Positions 27,468-36,048 of a DNA stretch of 64,000 nt are shown here, piece after piece. Within the stretch, counting starts at the first letter, position 1; each line of letters opens with the position of its first letter. The notes beneath the pieces are model-generated. The model worked only from the letters and a program-made list of their open reading frames with translations, had not been told where the DNA came from and did no database searches. A program made the position numbers and the translations under genes. Source of the stretch: Prevotella sp. E13-17 (GTDB lineage: Bacteria > Bacteroidota > Bacteroidia > Bacteroidales > Bacteroidaceae); contig NZ_CP091787.1 of assembly GCF_022024035.1 (NCBI RefSeq), positions 1,364,001-1,428,000 of the forward strand, in the 5' to 3' direction.

Positions 27468-28789
27468 TTATCATACTATCGGCAGTCGTAGCCTGCTCAG
27501 AGGATGACTTGTTTACTACGAGTCAAACAGCATTGCTGAACTTTTCAACAGATAGCGTAAAGGTAGATACGGTGTTTACATCCGTGGGTTCAAGAATGTA
27601 TGACTTTTGGGTCTATAACACCAATCAAAAGGGCATACGCCTGAAGAGCGTCAGGCTGCGAAATGGCAATCAGTCTGGCTTTCGCGTGAATGTTGATGGT
27701 AGCTATCTGGATAATTCTCTGGGGTCTGTGGTGACCGATTTAGAAGTGCGTAGGGGAGATAGCATTCGCGTGTTTGTAGAGTTAACGGCCCCTGAAAATA
27801 AATCAAATACCCCTCAATTGTTGGAAGATGATATTCTTTTCACGTTGGAAAGCGATGTGATTCAAAAGGTCAACCTACGAGCTGTTTCGTGGGATGCTGA
27901 TATTAAAAAAGACTTAATCATCAAGTCTGATACGTTGATAGAAAGCAGTAAGCCAATCGTTATTTATGGGCGCTTGTTGGTTGATAGTGCTGCCGTCTTG
28001 ACAATTAAAAATACAACTCTTTATTTTCATGATGGCGCAGGGGTGGAGGTCTATGGGACTATGCTCGCTGATCATGTCGTGTTCCGCGGTGATCGTTTGG
28101 ATCATATGTTCGACTATCTTCCGTATGATAGAGTCAGCGGACTGTGGAATGGAATACGATTGCATGCCTCGTCAAAAGATAACGTAATCGTTAACTCGCA
28201 GATTCGTAATTCTATCAATGGTTTGGTGTGCGACTCTGCAGCATATAGTGAATATAATCGCAGGCTCTTTATGGAACGAACGATCGTTCATAATAGTAAA
28301 GGACATGGGGTAGAACTTTTTAATGCTTATGCCGAGTTCTTGAAATGCCAGTTCACAAATGCCCAGGGAGATTGCTTCTCTGTTCATGGTGGATTGGTTT
28401 TGATGGACTCTTGTACGGTGGGACAATTCTATCCTTTTGTCGGTGGCAGGGGTGCAGCTCTCCGTTTTTCCAATTATTATAGGGATTATAGTTATCCACT
28501 TGTCGGTTTGCAAATGAGAAATTCAATCGTTACGGGCTATGACGAGGATGTGGTAATGGGCGAATCAAAGGACTCGACAGTGGCATACAGCTTCTACTTC
28601 GAGAACTCTCTACTTCGCACACCAGAGGTAAAAGACACCTTGCAACAAACCTTTGTGAATATAAAATGGGAGAGTCCAAAGGATTCTATTCAAGGGAAAC
28701 AACACTTTGTATTGATTGACGAAGAAAACCTAAACTATGATTTTCACTTAGATTCTCTTTCTACAGCGCACGGAATGGGATGCTATTAG
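27443..28789 (+). CDS. Lipoprotein with right-handed parallel beta-helix
   Basis: This envelope lipoprotein of 448 aa has signal peptide 'MMKRIILFFIILSAVVAC', with Cys18 as the likely lipidation site. An N-terminal Ig-like part (about 25-145) precedes repeated short strands typical of a right-handed parallel beta-helix (about 150-420: 'VIYGRLLVDSAAVLTIKNTT', 'NSQIRNSINGLVCDSA', 'RTIVHNSKGHGVELFNA'). Such helices often bind or cleave polysaccharide, but no catalytic set is evident. Start codons 27443 and 27446 both lie in a hairpin loop, so expression may depend on read-through and structure. Its stop overlaps the stop of the converging LuxR gene. Confidence 0.85.
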   Translation: MMKRIILFFIILSAVVACSEDDLFTTSQTALLNFSTDSVKVDTVFTSVGSRMYDFWVYNTNQKGIRLKSVRLRNGNQSGFRVNVDGSYLDNSLGSVVTDLEVRRGDSIRVFVELTAPENKSNTPQLLEDDILFTLESDVIQKVNLRAVSWDADIKKDLIIKSDTLIESSKPIVIYGRLLVDSAAVLTIKNTTLYFHDGAGVEVYGTMLADHVVFRGDRLDHMFDYLPYDRVSGLWNGIRLHASSKDNVIVNSQIRNSINGLVCDSAAYSEYNRRLFMERTIVHNSKGHGVELFNAYAEFLKCQFTNAQGDCFSVHGGLVLMDSCTVGQFYPFVGGRGAALRFSNYYRDYSYPLVGLQMRNSIVTGYDEDVVMGESKDSTVAYSFYFENSLLRTPEVKDTLQQTFVNIKWESPKDSIQGKQHFVLIDEENLNYDFHLDSLSTAHGMGCY

Positions 28790-29388
28790 ATTTTGTTGAT
28801 GTCCACATAGCCATGCATGACGGCATAGATGGTTAGGGCGGAAACACTTTTTAGTCCAAGCTTGTCCATGATGTTTTTTCTGTGGGTGACAACAGTAGCT
28901 AGTCCAATGTGTAGTTTTTCGGCTATTTCCTTGTTGATATAACCTTGCACAATCAGGGAAATAACTTCTATCTCTCGTGTGGAAAGAATGTTTTTTCTAA
29001 GAACCTCAGGCATTTCTGGCAGGTTTCTTCCATGATCATGACCGTGTTGTTCGAGCATAAGCAGGGAGCGTACCAATTCTGGTTCAGGCACATTAATACA
29101 CATAGAGTGAAATTCCTTAAGCTGATTGCTGTCTTCTCTTGACATCGTTAATACAATCGTTTTTTTCTTATATTCCCTAAAAAAGTCAAGATGCTCAAGT
29201 ACAATATTCATCGATACAAAGTAGTGCGCATATCTTTCATGGTTGTTAGCTGTCAGTTCTGACATTGAATTGTAGGTGTCAATTGCCAGAATTGGCAAAA
29301 CATTCTGTAGAAGCTGTTTCAGACCTAAAACAGCTAACGTGTTCGAATCTACGATTGCAATATGAGGACGTTCTTTGCGTGATTCCAT
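28786..29388 (-). CDS. LuxR/NarL-type regulator with degenerate receiver
   Basis: This is a DNA-binding regulator of 200 aa. The C-terminal LuxR helix-turn-helix is clear (about 137-192: 'LSTREIEVISLIVQGYINKE', 'HIGLATVVTHRKNIMDKL'). The N-terminal half follows a receiver fold ('IAIVDSNTLAVLGLKQLL'). However, the phospho-acceptor position in 'HYFVSMNIV' is Ser59 rather than Asp, and the conserved Lys near the fifth strand is missing. It is unlikely to be controlled by a standard phosphorelay. The -7 box ends about 10 nt before the ATG, so the mRNA is nearly leaderless. It is convergent with the beta-helix lipoprotein, with a 4-bp overlap of stop codons. Confidence 0.9.
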   Translation of the reverse strand: MESRKERPHIAIVDSNTLAVLGLKQLLQNVLPILAIDTYNSMSELTANNHERYAHYFVSMNIVLEHLDFFREYKKKTIVLTMSREDSNQLKEFHSMCINVPEPELVRSLLMLEQHGHDHGRNLPEMPEVLRKNILSTREIEVISLIVQGYINKEIAEKLHIGLATVVTHRKNIMDKLGLKSVSALTIYAVMHGYVDINKI

Positions 29389-29398
29389 AATTCGTTTG

Positions 29399-29406
29399 CA
29401 AAGGTA
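29399..29406 (-). promoter_or_regulatory. -7 element close to the LuxR-type start codon
   Basis: On the minus strand TACCTTTG ends 10 nt before ATG 29388. With initiation about 6 nt downstream the leader would be only about 5 nt. The -33 region (CTTG, 29430-29427) is weak. Confidence 0.55.
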
Positions 29407-29510
29407 CTACATTTTTTTATTTATAGCAAGAATGTGGTCTTGAAATAATATAAAAATGTGACATAAATATTAAATAATATTAAATAAGCTATTAGCCAGG
29501 TGCTAAAAAG

Positions 29511-29541
29511 TTGGAGGCTATTATAAAAATGTATATATTTG
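29511..29541 (+). promoter_or_regulatory. Promoter of a candidate small RNA
   Basis: TTGG (29511-29514), a 19-nt spacer and TATATTTG (29534-29541) fit the Bacteroidetes form. No ORF follows; a terminator lies about 120 nt downstream. Confidence 0.65.
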
Positions 29542-29548
29542 CAACGTG

Positions 29549-29695
29549 TTTTTCATGGTATTAGATTATTAAGGTTAATTTTGAAGATTGTGAGTCGTGA
29601 GACAGGCAATCTTCTTCCAAAACCATTTGCATCGATTCTTAGTATGCAAAGGTAACAAAAGAGGAAACCTGTGAAGGTTTCCTCTTATTTCTTTT
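29549..29695 (+). ncRNA. Candidate small RNA with internal hairpin and intrinsic terminator
   Basis: A transcript of about 145 nt is bounded by a consensus promoter and a strong terminator. Its 5' part begins near 'gcaacgtgtttttcatgg', a leader-like sequence I recall, without certainty, as recurring in Bacteroidales genomes. A hairpin at 29583-29614 pairs GAAGATTG with CAATCTTC and has an inner GTC-GTGA-GAC. The terminator at 29659-29695 pairs AAGAGGAAACC with GGTTTCCTCTT and is followed by ATTTCTTTT. No convincing ORF lies within. It may be a free sRNA or the orphaned leader of a lost gene. Confidence 0.6.
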
Positions 29696-29700
29696 AGTGA

Positions 29701-29730
29701 TCCCTCCCTCTGGAGGGTCGTGGTGGGGTT
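29701..29730. repeat. Dispersed GC-rich element, copy 1
   Basis: CCCTCC...GGAGGG is followed by a G-rich stretch (GTGGTGGGG). Similar elements occur at 56271-56303, 56726-56807 and 57028-57060. Confidence 0.6.
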
Positions 29731-29743
29731 GTTCTTGGTCGGG

Positions 29744-29831
29744 ATAGGAACGGTTTCGCGCTGTCATAGTTCTGCTTTCGTCTTGTTATAGTTTCGCTTT
29801 TGCGTTGTCATAGCTTTACTTTTGATGTCCG
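29744..29831. repeat. 22-bp periodic array A (ATAG words)
   Basis: The word ATAG plus a partly shared tail (ATAGTTYYGCTTT) starts at 29744, 29766, 29788 and 29810, exactly 22 bp apart. The tail ends of the units vary. No protein-coding sense is seen. Confidence 0.85.
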
Positions 29832-29834
29832 TCC

Positions 29835-29944
29835 AGCCCCTAGATGTGGCGCATCCAGCCCCTGGAACGAGTCGTTTTAGCCCCTGGATGCGGTTGTTCT
29901 AAGGGCTGGATGTAGAGCATCCAGGGGCTAGGCCAGAAATGATA
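29835..29944. repeat. 22-bp periodic array B (AGCCCCTGGATG words)
   Basis: Five words start at 29835, 29857, 29879, 29901 and 29923, exactly 22 bp apart. The first three read AGCCCCTRGA; the last two are in inverted orientation (AAGGGCTGGATG, AGGGGCTAGG). TAGCCCCTGGATG (29878-29890) and CATCCAGGGGCTA (29918-29930) are a perfect 13-bp inverted pair. Confidence 0.9.
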
Positions 29945-29955
29945 GCTTCGGTTTT

Positions 29956-30043
29956 AGACTTCAGAAATGCCTCTTCAAGACTTTAGAATACGTGCTTTTA
30001 GACTTCAAAACGGCCCTCTCCAGACTCTGGAAATATTAGATTT
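29956..30043. repeat. 22-bp periodic array C (AGACTTCAGAA words)
   Basis: AGACTT-type words start at 29956, 29978, 30000 and 30022, exactly 22 bp apart. Each has a variable 10-12 nt tail. The array lies about 85 nt past the tamB stop (minus strand). Confidence 0.9.
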
Positions 30044-30127
30044 GCGCTGCATGATTGATATGCCACCTTTCATCAGCCTGTCTGCACAGAAGCCTGCCAG
30101 ACATCCAATAATGATTGATCCTTCTTC

Positions 30128-33100
30128 TTATTTCTTTGACTTGTTAAAACGAAATAAGTCGCGAATGCCATTGAAGTCTTTCTTCATGATAAGGCCGATG
30201 CCCTGGGTGTTCAGAGATGAACGGGTGAAGTATCTGTCGTTTGTTTGGTTGTAAACCTTGAGCGCTAAGTTGCCGTTGGGATACAATAAATAGCGCAAAC
30301 TGAAGTCGCCAATAAATGAGGGCGTCGTTTGTTTGGCATTGTCTCGATAGCCAAACTGTCCATTAATGAGTAGGCGGTTGTTGAGCATTTTACCACTTAT
30401 CAGTCCTTCATATTCTGCATTGTTCCAACCTTCGTTACCTGTTGAGATATTGGCTCCAAAGTTCCAGTCGTTTGAGTTTATAACTTGAGATAAAAGTTGG
30501 TTTATCTGTGTCGATACTGTGCCAGACAGGAAGCTTTGCATAGCAAGCTGTGTTTGTCCATACTGCTGTTGCTCTGCATTATTGGCTCCTTGTGTATAGA
30601 AACGGCCTATACCTAAGAGATAAAGTACCTGCTGATTCATTTCCTGTTCACTGGTAATCACCGAACGAATCATTTGCTTCTCCTCGCTATTGACATTGGG
30701 CATATCTAAGTCGAAATCTATGCGAGGAGTCCCTGCGGTTCCTGTAATATTCATAAGACAGTTCACTTTCACTGTGTTTGAAAATGAATTGCCGATGTTT
30801 AAGTCTGATAATGAAACACCATTCACAGTGTAGAGTGCCTGCAGGTTAAGACTTGCATCGAATGGGTCTCCTCTGAAACTAATGGTTCCGTTTGGTTGGA
30901 AATTAAATGTCTTCTTGATGATGTTCTGTATGGTAATACCATAGGTGCCTTCTTCAACACCGTAGGTTCCAAACATAGTGAAAGCACCTTTGTTGTAGAA
31001 TTGTGCCCTTAGAATACCATTACCTCTTAATGAAATGTTGTCTCCCGTGTTCTGATCCATGAGGAGTTTGAGGGTTGCATCGGGAGTCGCATTGATGAGG
31101 AAGTTGATGTAGATGTTCGATTGGCTATTTGGGTTTGCAGGGCCTTGTTGTATTTCAACAAAATCGTCTGTCAGGTCTTTGTTTCTTGAAGACCATGTTA
31201 TGAAGTTCTGTTGATTGATGGCATCGGGGTTTGCTGCATTATAACTGAAGATTGAACCTCGGGTGGGGGTGACATTACAATTAATGATGATGTCATTATT
31301 TTGTCCGTGTAGATCAATTTTTCCATCTGCATAGACGGTTCCGCACATCGTACTACCATCTTCGTATGTCGGGAAGTCATATGCCAATAGATTGTCTGCT
31401 TCGATGTCAAAATCAAACGTGAAGTTTGAGATGTGGTCATGATGAACGCCACCTGTTAATCTTCCTGCATGGTGATTTCTGTCGTAGATTCTAAAATCTT
31501 TGAATAATATGTCGTTTTCAACCAAATGAACGGTGTCGCCTTCTATGCTATAGGTCGTTCCTAAAGCAGCTACAGACACTTTTCCGTCAACAGCAACATC
31601 TCCTAACAGGTTCATGTCTCCAAAGGGGCCTACCACTTCTACAAATCCGTGTCCTTGTCCAGATATATCTTTCAAGAAGCTGGACGTGAATGATTTGCAA
31701 AAATCAAGGTTGGTGCCTTCTGCATTTATTTTAAGGTCAATGTTGTTGTGTACAGGCGACACATGACCGTTGATTCTTGTTCTGGATAGTGGATTCTCTA
31801 TGCTTAAAGCATCGATGTCTATTTGTTGCTTCAGCTTGTTCCATTTTGCATTTGCAAAGAGCGTTCCCATACGTCCGCCTTGGAACGTGAAGTTTTCTAC
31901 TTCTAAGTTCGCCTTTGCTCCGAAGTCACCAAAAATGTTATTCGCGCAAATCTTTCCGGAGGCTTTGCCAGCGAAATCAACTGAATGGAAATTAACCAAG
32001 TCAAGAATGTATTCAACATCCATCTTGTTTAAGTCCAGGGTGATTGTATCTGTGGGATTATTTGATGCAACACCGTCAATGTTGAGATGCTGTTCTCCGT
32101 GTGATATATTAAAGTGGTCAATAATTAGATGACTATCTGAATATAAAATATCGCATGGTTCAAGATTCCAGTCGGTCCCTCTTAGGTGCATCAAGGATGG
32201 AAGAATGCGTACTTGAGCTTCGGCTTTTCCTGCTTCGTTAGTGTATAGTTGGGTGATGGTGTTGATAGTACCATACATTGCTTGTGTGTGGTCGTTGCTC
32301 CAACTCGTGCTATTGTCCCAAGTTAGTGAATTTGTCAGGTAATTATCCGATGCTTTTGTGGAAAGAGATAAACGTGTGCGGCGTCCTTTGTCCATTATTT
32401 TGGTGAGCTCTAAATCGCAGAATGCAGTGTCTTGCTCTGTCGTGATATGGATATAACCATCTTGGTATGGTGCGTTGTTATAGGTGAAAGAGGGAAATTG
32501 ACCGTAGATGTCTAATTCTTTGGAAAGATCGTTCAGCTTAGCTTGTAGGTGTGTAGGCTTGTCTATCGTTATATTTATGCCAAGAAGCTTTTCCAGCCAC
32601 TCGGTTTCCACTAAGTCAATTTCAAGTTCGAAGTCGTTGTTGACTTGCTCGTTAGACTGGGGAAGACCAGGCAGCGTGGGAATTTTTGATGCTATGAAAT
32701 TAATGACGCTTTGCGGTAATGTTTGCCAATCAAAGTGTCCTTTTAATAATACTTCACCCATGTCTCCCTTTAAATTGAGATAATGGGTCCTGTCTTCTTC
32801 GTATCCAGATTTAATATTCAGGTTGTCAATGCTATATATTCTTTTTGCTAAAGAATCATTTGTAGCCATTTTGAAGCTTGTGAAGTCAATAGCTCCTTCT
32901 GCGTTGTTAGGATTACTTGCCCAAAAGTTGGCATCAATGGATGAGGAAAAAGAAACGTCTCCCCATTGATTGGATATGTTTAGCGCTTTGGGCGAGAACT
33001 TAGCGATGACTCCATTTAGTTTATAGTTGGATTTTGCAGTTCTGTTCCAAGTGCCATTGAGGTTTAATTGTAAGTTCTGGTCATTGATAAGGATGTCTCC

Positions 33101-34522
33101 TGTTATTTGTGACTTGCTGTATGTACCATTGATGTCAATGTTGTGGTATCTATAATCGTTGTAGTCGAATCTTGACACCTCTGCCTTAATTTTAGCCAGT
33201 GTGGTGGTGCCAGCAATGTTGATGTTTGAAGACGTAAGTCCTAAACGTTTGTTGTTTAAAAGTTTTCCGAGATCTAAACTGTCTGTTTGTATGGTAGATG
33301 TAATGTTTTTGTTTGGTGTAATCGTGGCTTTGACGGTAGCTTGTCCGATGCCTGTTCTGATGATGGCGTTTGATTCGAAAAGTCCATTTGGGGATTGTCT
33401 TGCCTCGCCCGATGCATCAATGTTATTCAGACGTACCAGCAATTCTGGTACTTGTTTGAAGTTATCGTGTAGTTTTTTGACGAGTGAGTTGGCAACGTGT
33501 AGGTCGGTGATTCGTGTCTGCCATGCAAGTTGCTTGTTCTGCCAGTCAATATTTCCACTTCCTTCTAAATTCATTTTTTCAGGTATGAAGATTTTTGTAT
33601 TTAGAAAGGAAATGTGGTGTGCATCCCCCTTTATGGAGGTTTCAATGTCTATTCTTTCGTTAAATGATTTGAGCTTTTCGTTGATACAAGCTAAGTCAGA
33701 CGGTGTGATATACGAATGGCTGAACAATCCTTGCAGATTCTTCAGGCCTTTGCCATCATAGTTAATGGTCCATGATGGTGCCAGAATGCATGTGTTGGGC
33801 AGTTCCATACGAAAATTACGGATGGTGGCATGATGGTTGTTGGCCTCGTAGATTGCAGAAATCCTGTTTGCCATAAGTCCAGAATACTCGTTAAATGCCA
33901 AACGCTTCAGGTTGACGTTAATAGAGTCTTTAGAGAAACTCTTCACCATAATATGCGCGCTTACATCATTGATATATAAATGATTTGGATTTAGGAGTCC
34001 TGGGGTATCAACTTTGTCTAGGCGGTTGTATTTTAGACTCGATCTTCTAACTATCAGTGACTTGATGATTAGGTCGAGTTTAGATTGAGAACTGTCGTCT
34101 TTTGAAGAAAGAGAGTCGATGACGAATTGATAGTTGGGGGCTGTCAAAGAGTCTTTCTGATAAAAGTCGGCATTGACATTGAATAGTTGAGCGGAAGATA
34201 TAAGAATCGTTCCTTTTAGTAAAGAGATAGGGCTCAGTTTGACAGACAGGCGCCCTGCTTTAATCATCTCCTTTCCTTGTTGGTCTTTAATCACGACGTC
34301 ATCAATGATGATGCGTGTGAGATAGCCTAAATCAATGCGGCCAATAGAAACTTCTGAACCTATTTTGTTCTCAATAAAAGTAGTCATTCTCCTTCCAATA
34401 CCTTTCTGAATAGTGGGTATTTGAATGAGAACCATAAGAGAAATATAGAGCACCACAATGCTCCATATTGTCCAGTTCGTTATATGTTTAAGTCGCTTCA
34501 AACTGATATACCGAGATAGCAA
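30128..34522 (-). CDS. tamB: TamB-like translocation/assembly module protein
   Basis: This is a very large envelope protein (1464 aa) of the TamB/DUF490 and AsmA-like superfamily. Members span the periplasm as a hydrophobic beta-groove and take part in outer-membrane protein or lipid transport. An N-terminal TM (about 18-37) anchors it. The rest is repetitive beta strand, ending in the DUF490 region with the 'NFQPNGTISFRGDPFDA' motif. No ATG is available near the N-terminus: the frame opens after a stop at 34544-34546 and the first plausible start is TTG 34522, preceded by purine-rich AGAAGAAAG. A -7 box at 34551-34558 supports this. It is divergent from nqrA. Confidence 0.88.
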   Translation of the reverse strand: MLSRYISLKRLKHITNWTIWSIVVLYISLMVLIQIPTIQKGIGRRMTTFIENKIGSEVSIGRIDLGYLTRIIIDDVVIKDQQGKEMIKAGRLSVKLSPISLLKGTILISSAQLFNVNADFYQKDSLTAPNYQFVIDSLSSKDDSSQSKLDLIIKSLIVRRSSLKYNRLDKVDTPGLLNPNHLYINDVSAHIMVKSFSKDSINVNLKRLAFNEYSGLMANRISAIYEANNHHATIRNFRMELPNTCILAPSWTINYDGKGLKNLQGLFSHSYITPSDLACINEKLKSFNERIDIETSIKGDAHHISFLNTKIFIPEKMNLEGSGNIDWQNKQLAWQTRITDLHVANSLVKKLHDNFKQVPELLVRLNNIDASGEARQSPNGLFESNAIIRTGIGQATVKATITPNKNITSTIQTDSLDLGKLLNNKRLGLTSSNINIAGTTTLAKIKAEVSRFDYNDYRYHNIDINGTYSKSQITGDILINDQNLQLNLNGTWNRTAKSNYKLNGVIAKFSPKALNISNQWGDVSFSSSIDANFWASNPNNAEGAIDFTSFKMATNDSLAKRIYSIDNLNIKSGYEEDRTHYLNLKGDMGEVLLKGHFDWQTLPQSVINFIASKIPTLPGLPQSNEQVNNDFELEIDLVETEWLEKLLGINITIDKPTHLQAKLNDLSKELDIYGQFPSFTYNNAPYQDGYIHITTEQDTAFCDLELTKIMDKGRRTRLSLSTKASDNYLTNSLTWDNSTSWSNDHTQAMYGTINTITQLYTNEAGKAEAQVRILPSLMHLRGTDWNLEPCDILYSDSHLIIDHFNISHGEQHLNIDGVASNNPTDTITLDLNKMDVEYILDLVNFHSVDFAGKASGKICANNIFGDFGAKANLEVENFTFQGGRMGTLFANAKWNKLKQQIDIDALSIENPLSRTRINGHVSPVHNNIDLKINAEGTNLDFCKSFTSSFLKDISGQGHGFVEVVGPFGDMNLLGDVAVDGKVSVAALGTTYSIEGDTVHLVENDILFKDFRIYDRNHHAGRLTGGVHHDHISNFTFDFDIEADNLLAYDFPTYEDGSTMCGTVYADGKIDLHGQNNDIIINCNVTPTRGSIFSYNAANPDAINQQNFITWSSRNKDLTDDFVEIQQGPANPNSQSNIYINFLINATPDATLKLLMDQNTGDNISLRGNGILRAQFYNKGAFTMFGTYGVEEGTYGITIQNIIKKTFNFQPNGTISFRGDPFDASLNLQALYTVNGVSLSDLNIGNSFSNTVKVNCLMNITGTAGTPRIDFDLDMPNVNSEEKQMIRSVITSEQEMNQQVLYLLGIGRFYTQGANNAEQQQYGQTQLAMQSFLSGTVSTQINQLLSQVINSNDWNFGANISTGNEGWNNAEYEGLISGKMLNNRLLINGQFGYRDNAKQTTPSFIGDFSLRYLLYPNGNLALKVYNQTNDRYFTRSSLNTQGIGLIMKKDFNGIRDLFRFNKSKK

Positions 34523-34550
34523 AAGTTTCGCTTTCTTCTTTTTTCAGTTG

Positions 34551-34558
34551 CAAAATTA
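34551..34558 (-). promoter_or_regulatory. -7 element of tamB
   Basis: On the minus strand TAATTTTG lies 28 nt before the proposed TTG start. The -33 element is not clear. Confidence 0.5.
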
Positions 34559-34623
34559 CGATAAAAAGTTTTCATTCCCATATTTTTCGGTGATTATTTG
34601 TTTTCCATATTACTAAATTTTAT

Positions 34624-34631
34624 TAATTTTG
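34624..34631 (+). promoter_or_regulatory. -7 element of the nqr operon
   Basis: TAATTTTG lies 46 nt before the nqrA ATG. The nearest TTTG (34597-34600) is 23 nt upstream, longer than the usual 19-20 nt. Confidence 0.45.
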
Positions 34632-34677
34632 CACACGCTAAAAAGAATAGACTTTAATTAATTCTCATTGATTATAT

Positions 34678-36042
34678 ATGGCAAATGTTATTAAGCTACG
34701 CAAAGGCTTAGACATTCATCTTCAAGGGAAAGCGAAGGAAACGAAATTAGACCTCAAGTCGAACGGAAAGTATGCTTTGGTACCCGACGATTTTGAGGGC
34801 GTTACGCCCAAAGTGATTGTCCGTGAAGGAGATGTTGTCAAGGCCGGGGATGCTTTGTTTGTAAACAAGCTCTATCCCGAAGTCCGTTTTGCCTCGCCTG
34901 TCAGTGGTAAAGTTACTGCTGTGGAACGTGGTGAACGTCGCAAGGTGCTCTGTGTGAAAGTAGAGGCCGATGCTCAACAACAGTATGTGGATTTTGGCAA
35001 GAAAGACGTGTCGAAGATGGATGGCAAATCCGTCGTTGACGCTCTACTCGAGGCTGGTATCTTTGGATACATAAACCAGCTTCCTTATGCAATTTCCACT
35101 AACCCCTCAGTAATGCCGAAGGCCATCTTTGTTTCTGCACTTCGCGACAAGCCTTTAGCAGGCCGCTTTGATTTTGAGGTGAAAGGTCAGGAACAGGACT
35201 TCGCAACAGGTTTGCAGGCCTTGTCTAAAATCGCCAAGACCTATTTAGGTATTGGTATCCAGCCCGATTTTCATGCAAAGTTGCAGGAGTTGCATGTAGA
35301 AAAAGATGTCGAAGTAACGGTGTTTGACGGAAAGTGTCCTGCCGGAAATGTCGGTGTTCAGGTTAATCACCTTAACCCAGTAAACAAGGGAGAGGTGGTT
35401 TGGACCATTGGCGATCCTACCGTCGTGCTCTTTATTGGCCGTCTTTTTAATACTGGCAAGGTTGATTTTACTCGTACTGTTGCTCTTTGCGGCAGCGAAG
35501 TTACCAATCCCTGTTATGTTGATATGAAGGTAGGAGAGGAGTTGTCAACATTGCTCAGCAATAGTTACGACAATAGTCATTCTGTACGTATAATCAATGG
35601 TAATGTTCTGACAGGACGTCAGACGTCTAAAGATGGATACCTTGGTGCTCATACTTCAGAGATTACTGTTATTCCCGAGGGTGATGACAACGATGAAATG
35701 CTGGGATGGATTATGCCCCGTTTCAGCCAGTTCTCAGTAAACCACAGCTATTTCTCTTGGTTGTTTGGTAAGAAGGAATACGCTCTGGATGCCCGAGTTA
35801 AGGGTGGCGAGCGACACATGATCATGAGTGGCGAGTATGACAAGGTGCTGCCTATGGATATCTATGGCGAATACCTCATCAAGGCTATCATTGCCGGCGA
35901 CATTGACAAGATGGAGCAGTTGGGTATCTACGAGGTTGCCCCTGAGGACTTTGCACTTGCAGAGTTTGTTGACTCATCGAAGCTTGAACTTCAGCGCATC
36001 GTTCGCGAAGGATTGAATAATTTACGAAAAGAAAACGCATAA
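34678..36042 (+). CDS. nqrA: Na+-translocating NADH:quinone reductase subunit A
   Basis: NqrA is the peripheral cytoplasmic subunit of Na+-NQR, which oxidises NADH, reduces quinone and exports Na+. The protein (454 aa) begins 'MANVIKLRKGLDIHLQGKA' and has the biotinyl/lipoyl-like hammerhead region and the 'HLNPVNKGEVVWTIG' and 'YFSWLFGKKEYALDARVKGG' segments of the family. It is the first of six genes nqrA-F in standard order on the plus strand, followed 6 bp later by nqrB. Confidence 0.97.
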   Translation: MANVIKLRKGLDIHLQGKAKETKLDLKSNGKYALVPDDFEGVTPKVIVREGDVVKAGDALFVNKLYPEVRFASPVSGKVTAVERGERRKVLCVKVEADAQQQYVDFGKKDVSKMDGKSVVDALLEAGIFGYINQLPYAISTNPSVMPKAIFVSALRDKPLAGRFDFEVKGQEQDFATGLQALSKIAKTYLGIGIQPDFHAKLQELHVEKDVEVTVFDGKCPAGNVGVQVNHLNPVNKGEVVWTIGDPTVVLFIGRLFNTGKVDFTRTVALCGSEVTNPCYVDMKVGEELSTLLSNSYDNSHSVRIINGNVLTGRQTSKDGYLGAHTSEITVIPEGDDNDEMLGWIMPRFSQFSVNHSYFSWLFGKKEYALDARVKGGERHMIMSGEYDKVLPMDIYGEYLIKAIIAGDIDKMEQLGIYEVAPEDFALAEFVDSSKLELQRIVREGLNNLRKENA

Positions 36043-36048
36043 TAGACG

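Noticed and set aside
29744..30043. CRISPR array
   Set aside because: Units are 22 bp with words of only about 6-13 nt, words are not identical, orientation flips within an array, and no cas genes are present.
29967..30254. A 95-codon plus-strand ORF over array C and the tamB 3' end
   Set aside because: It is antisense to the last codons of tamB, has no ribosome site, and its N-terminal half is the 22-bp repeat array translated.
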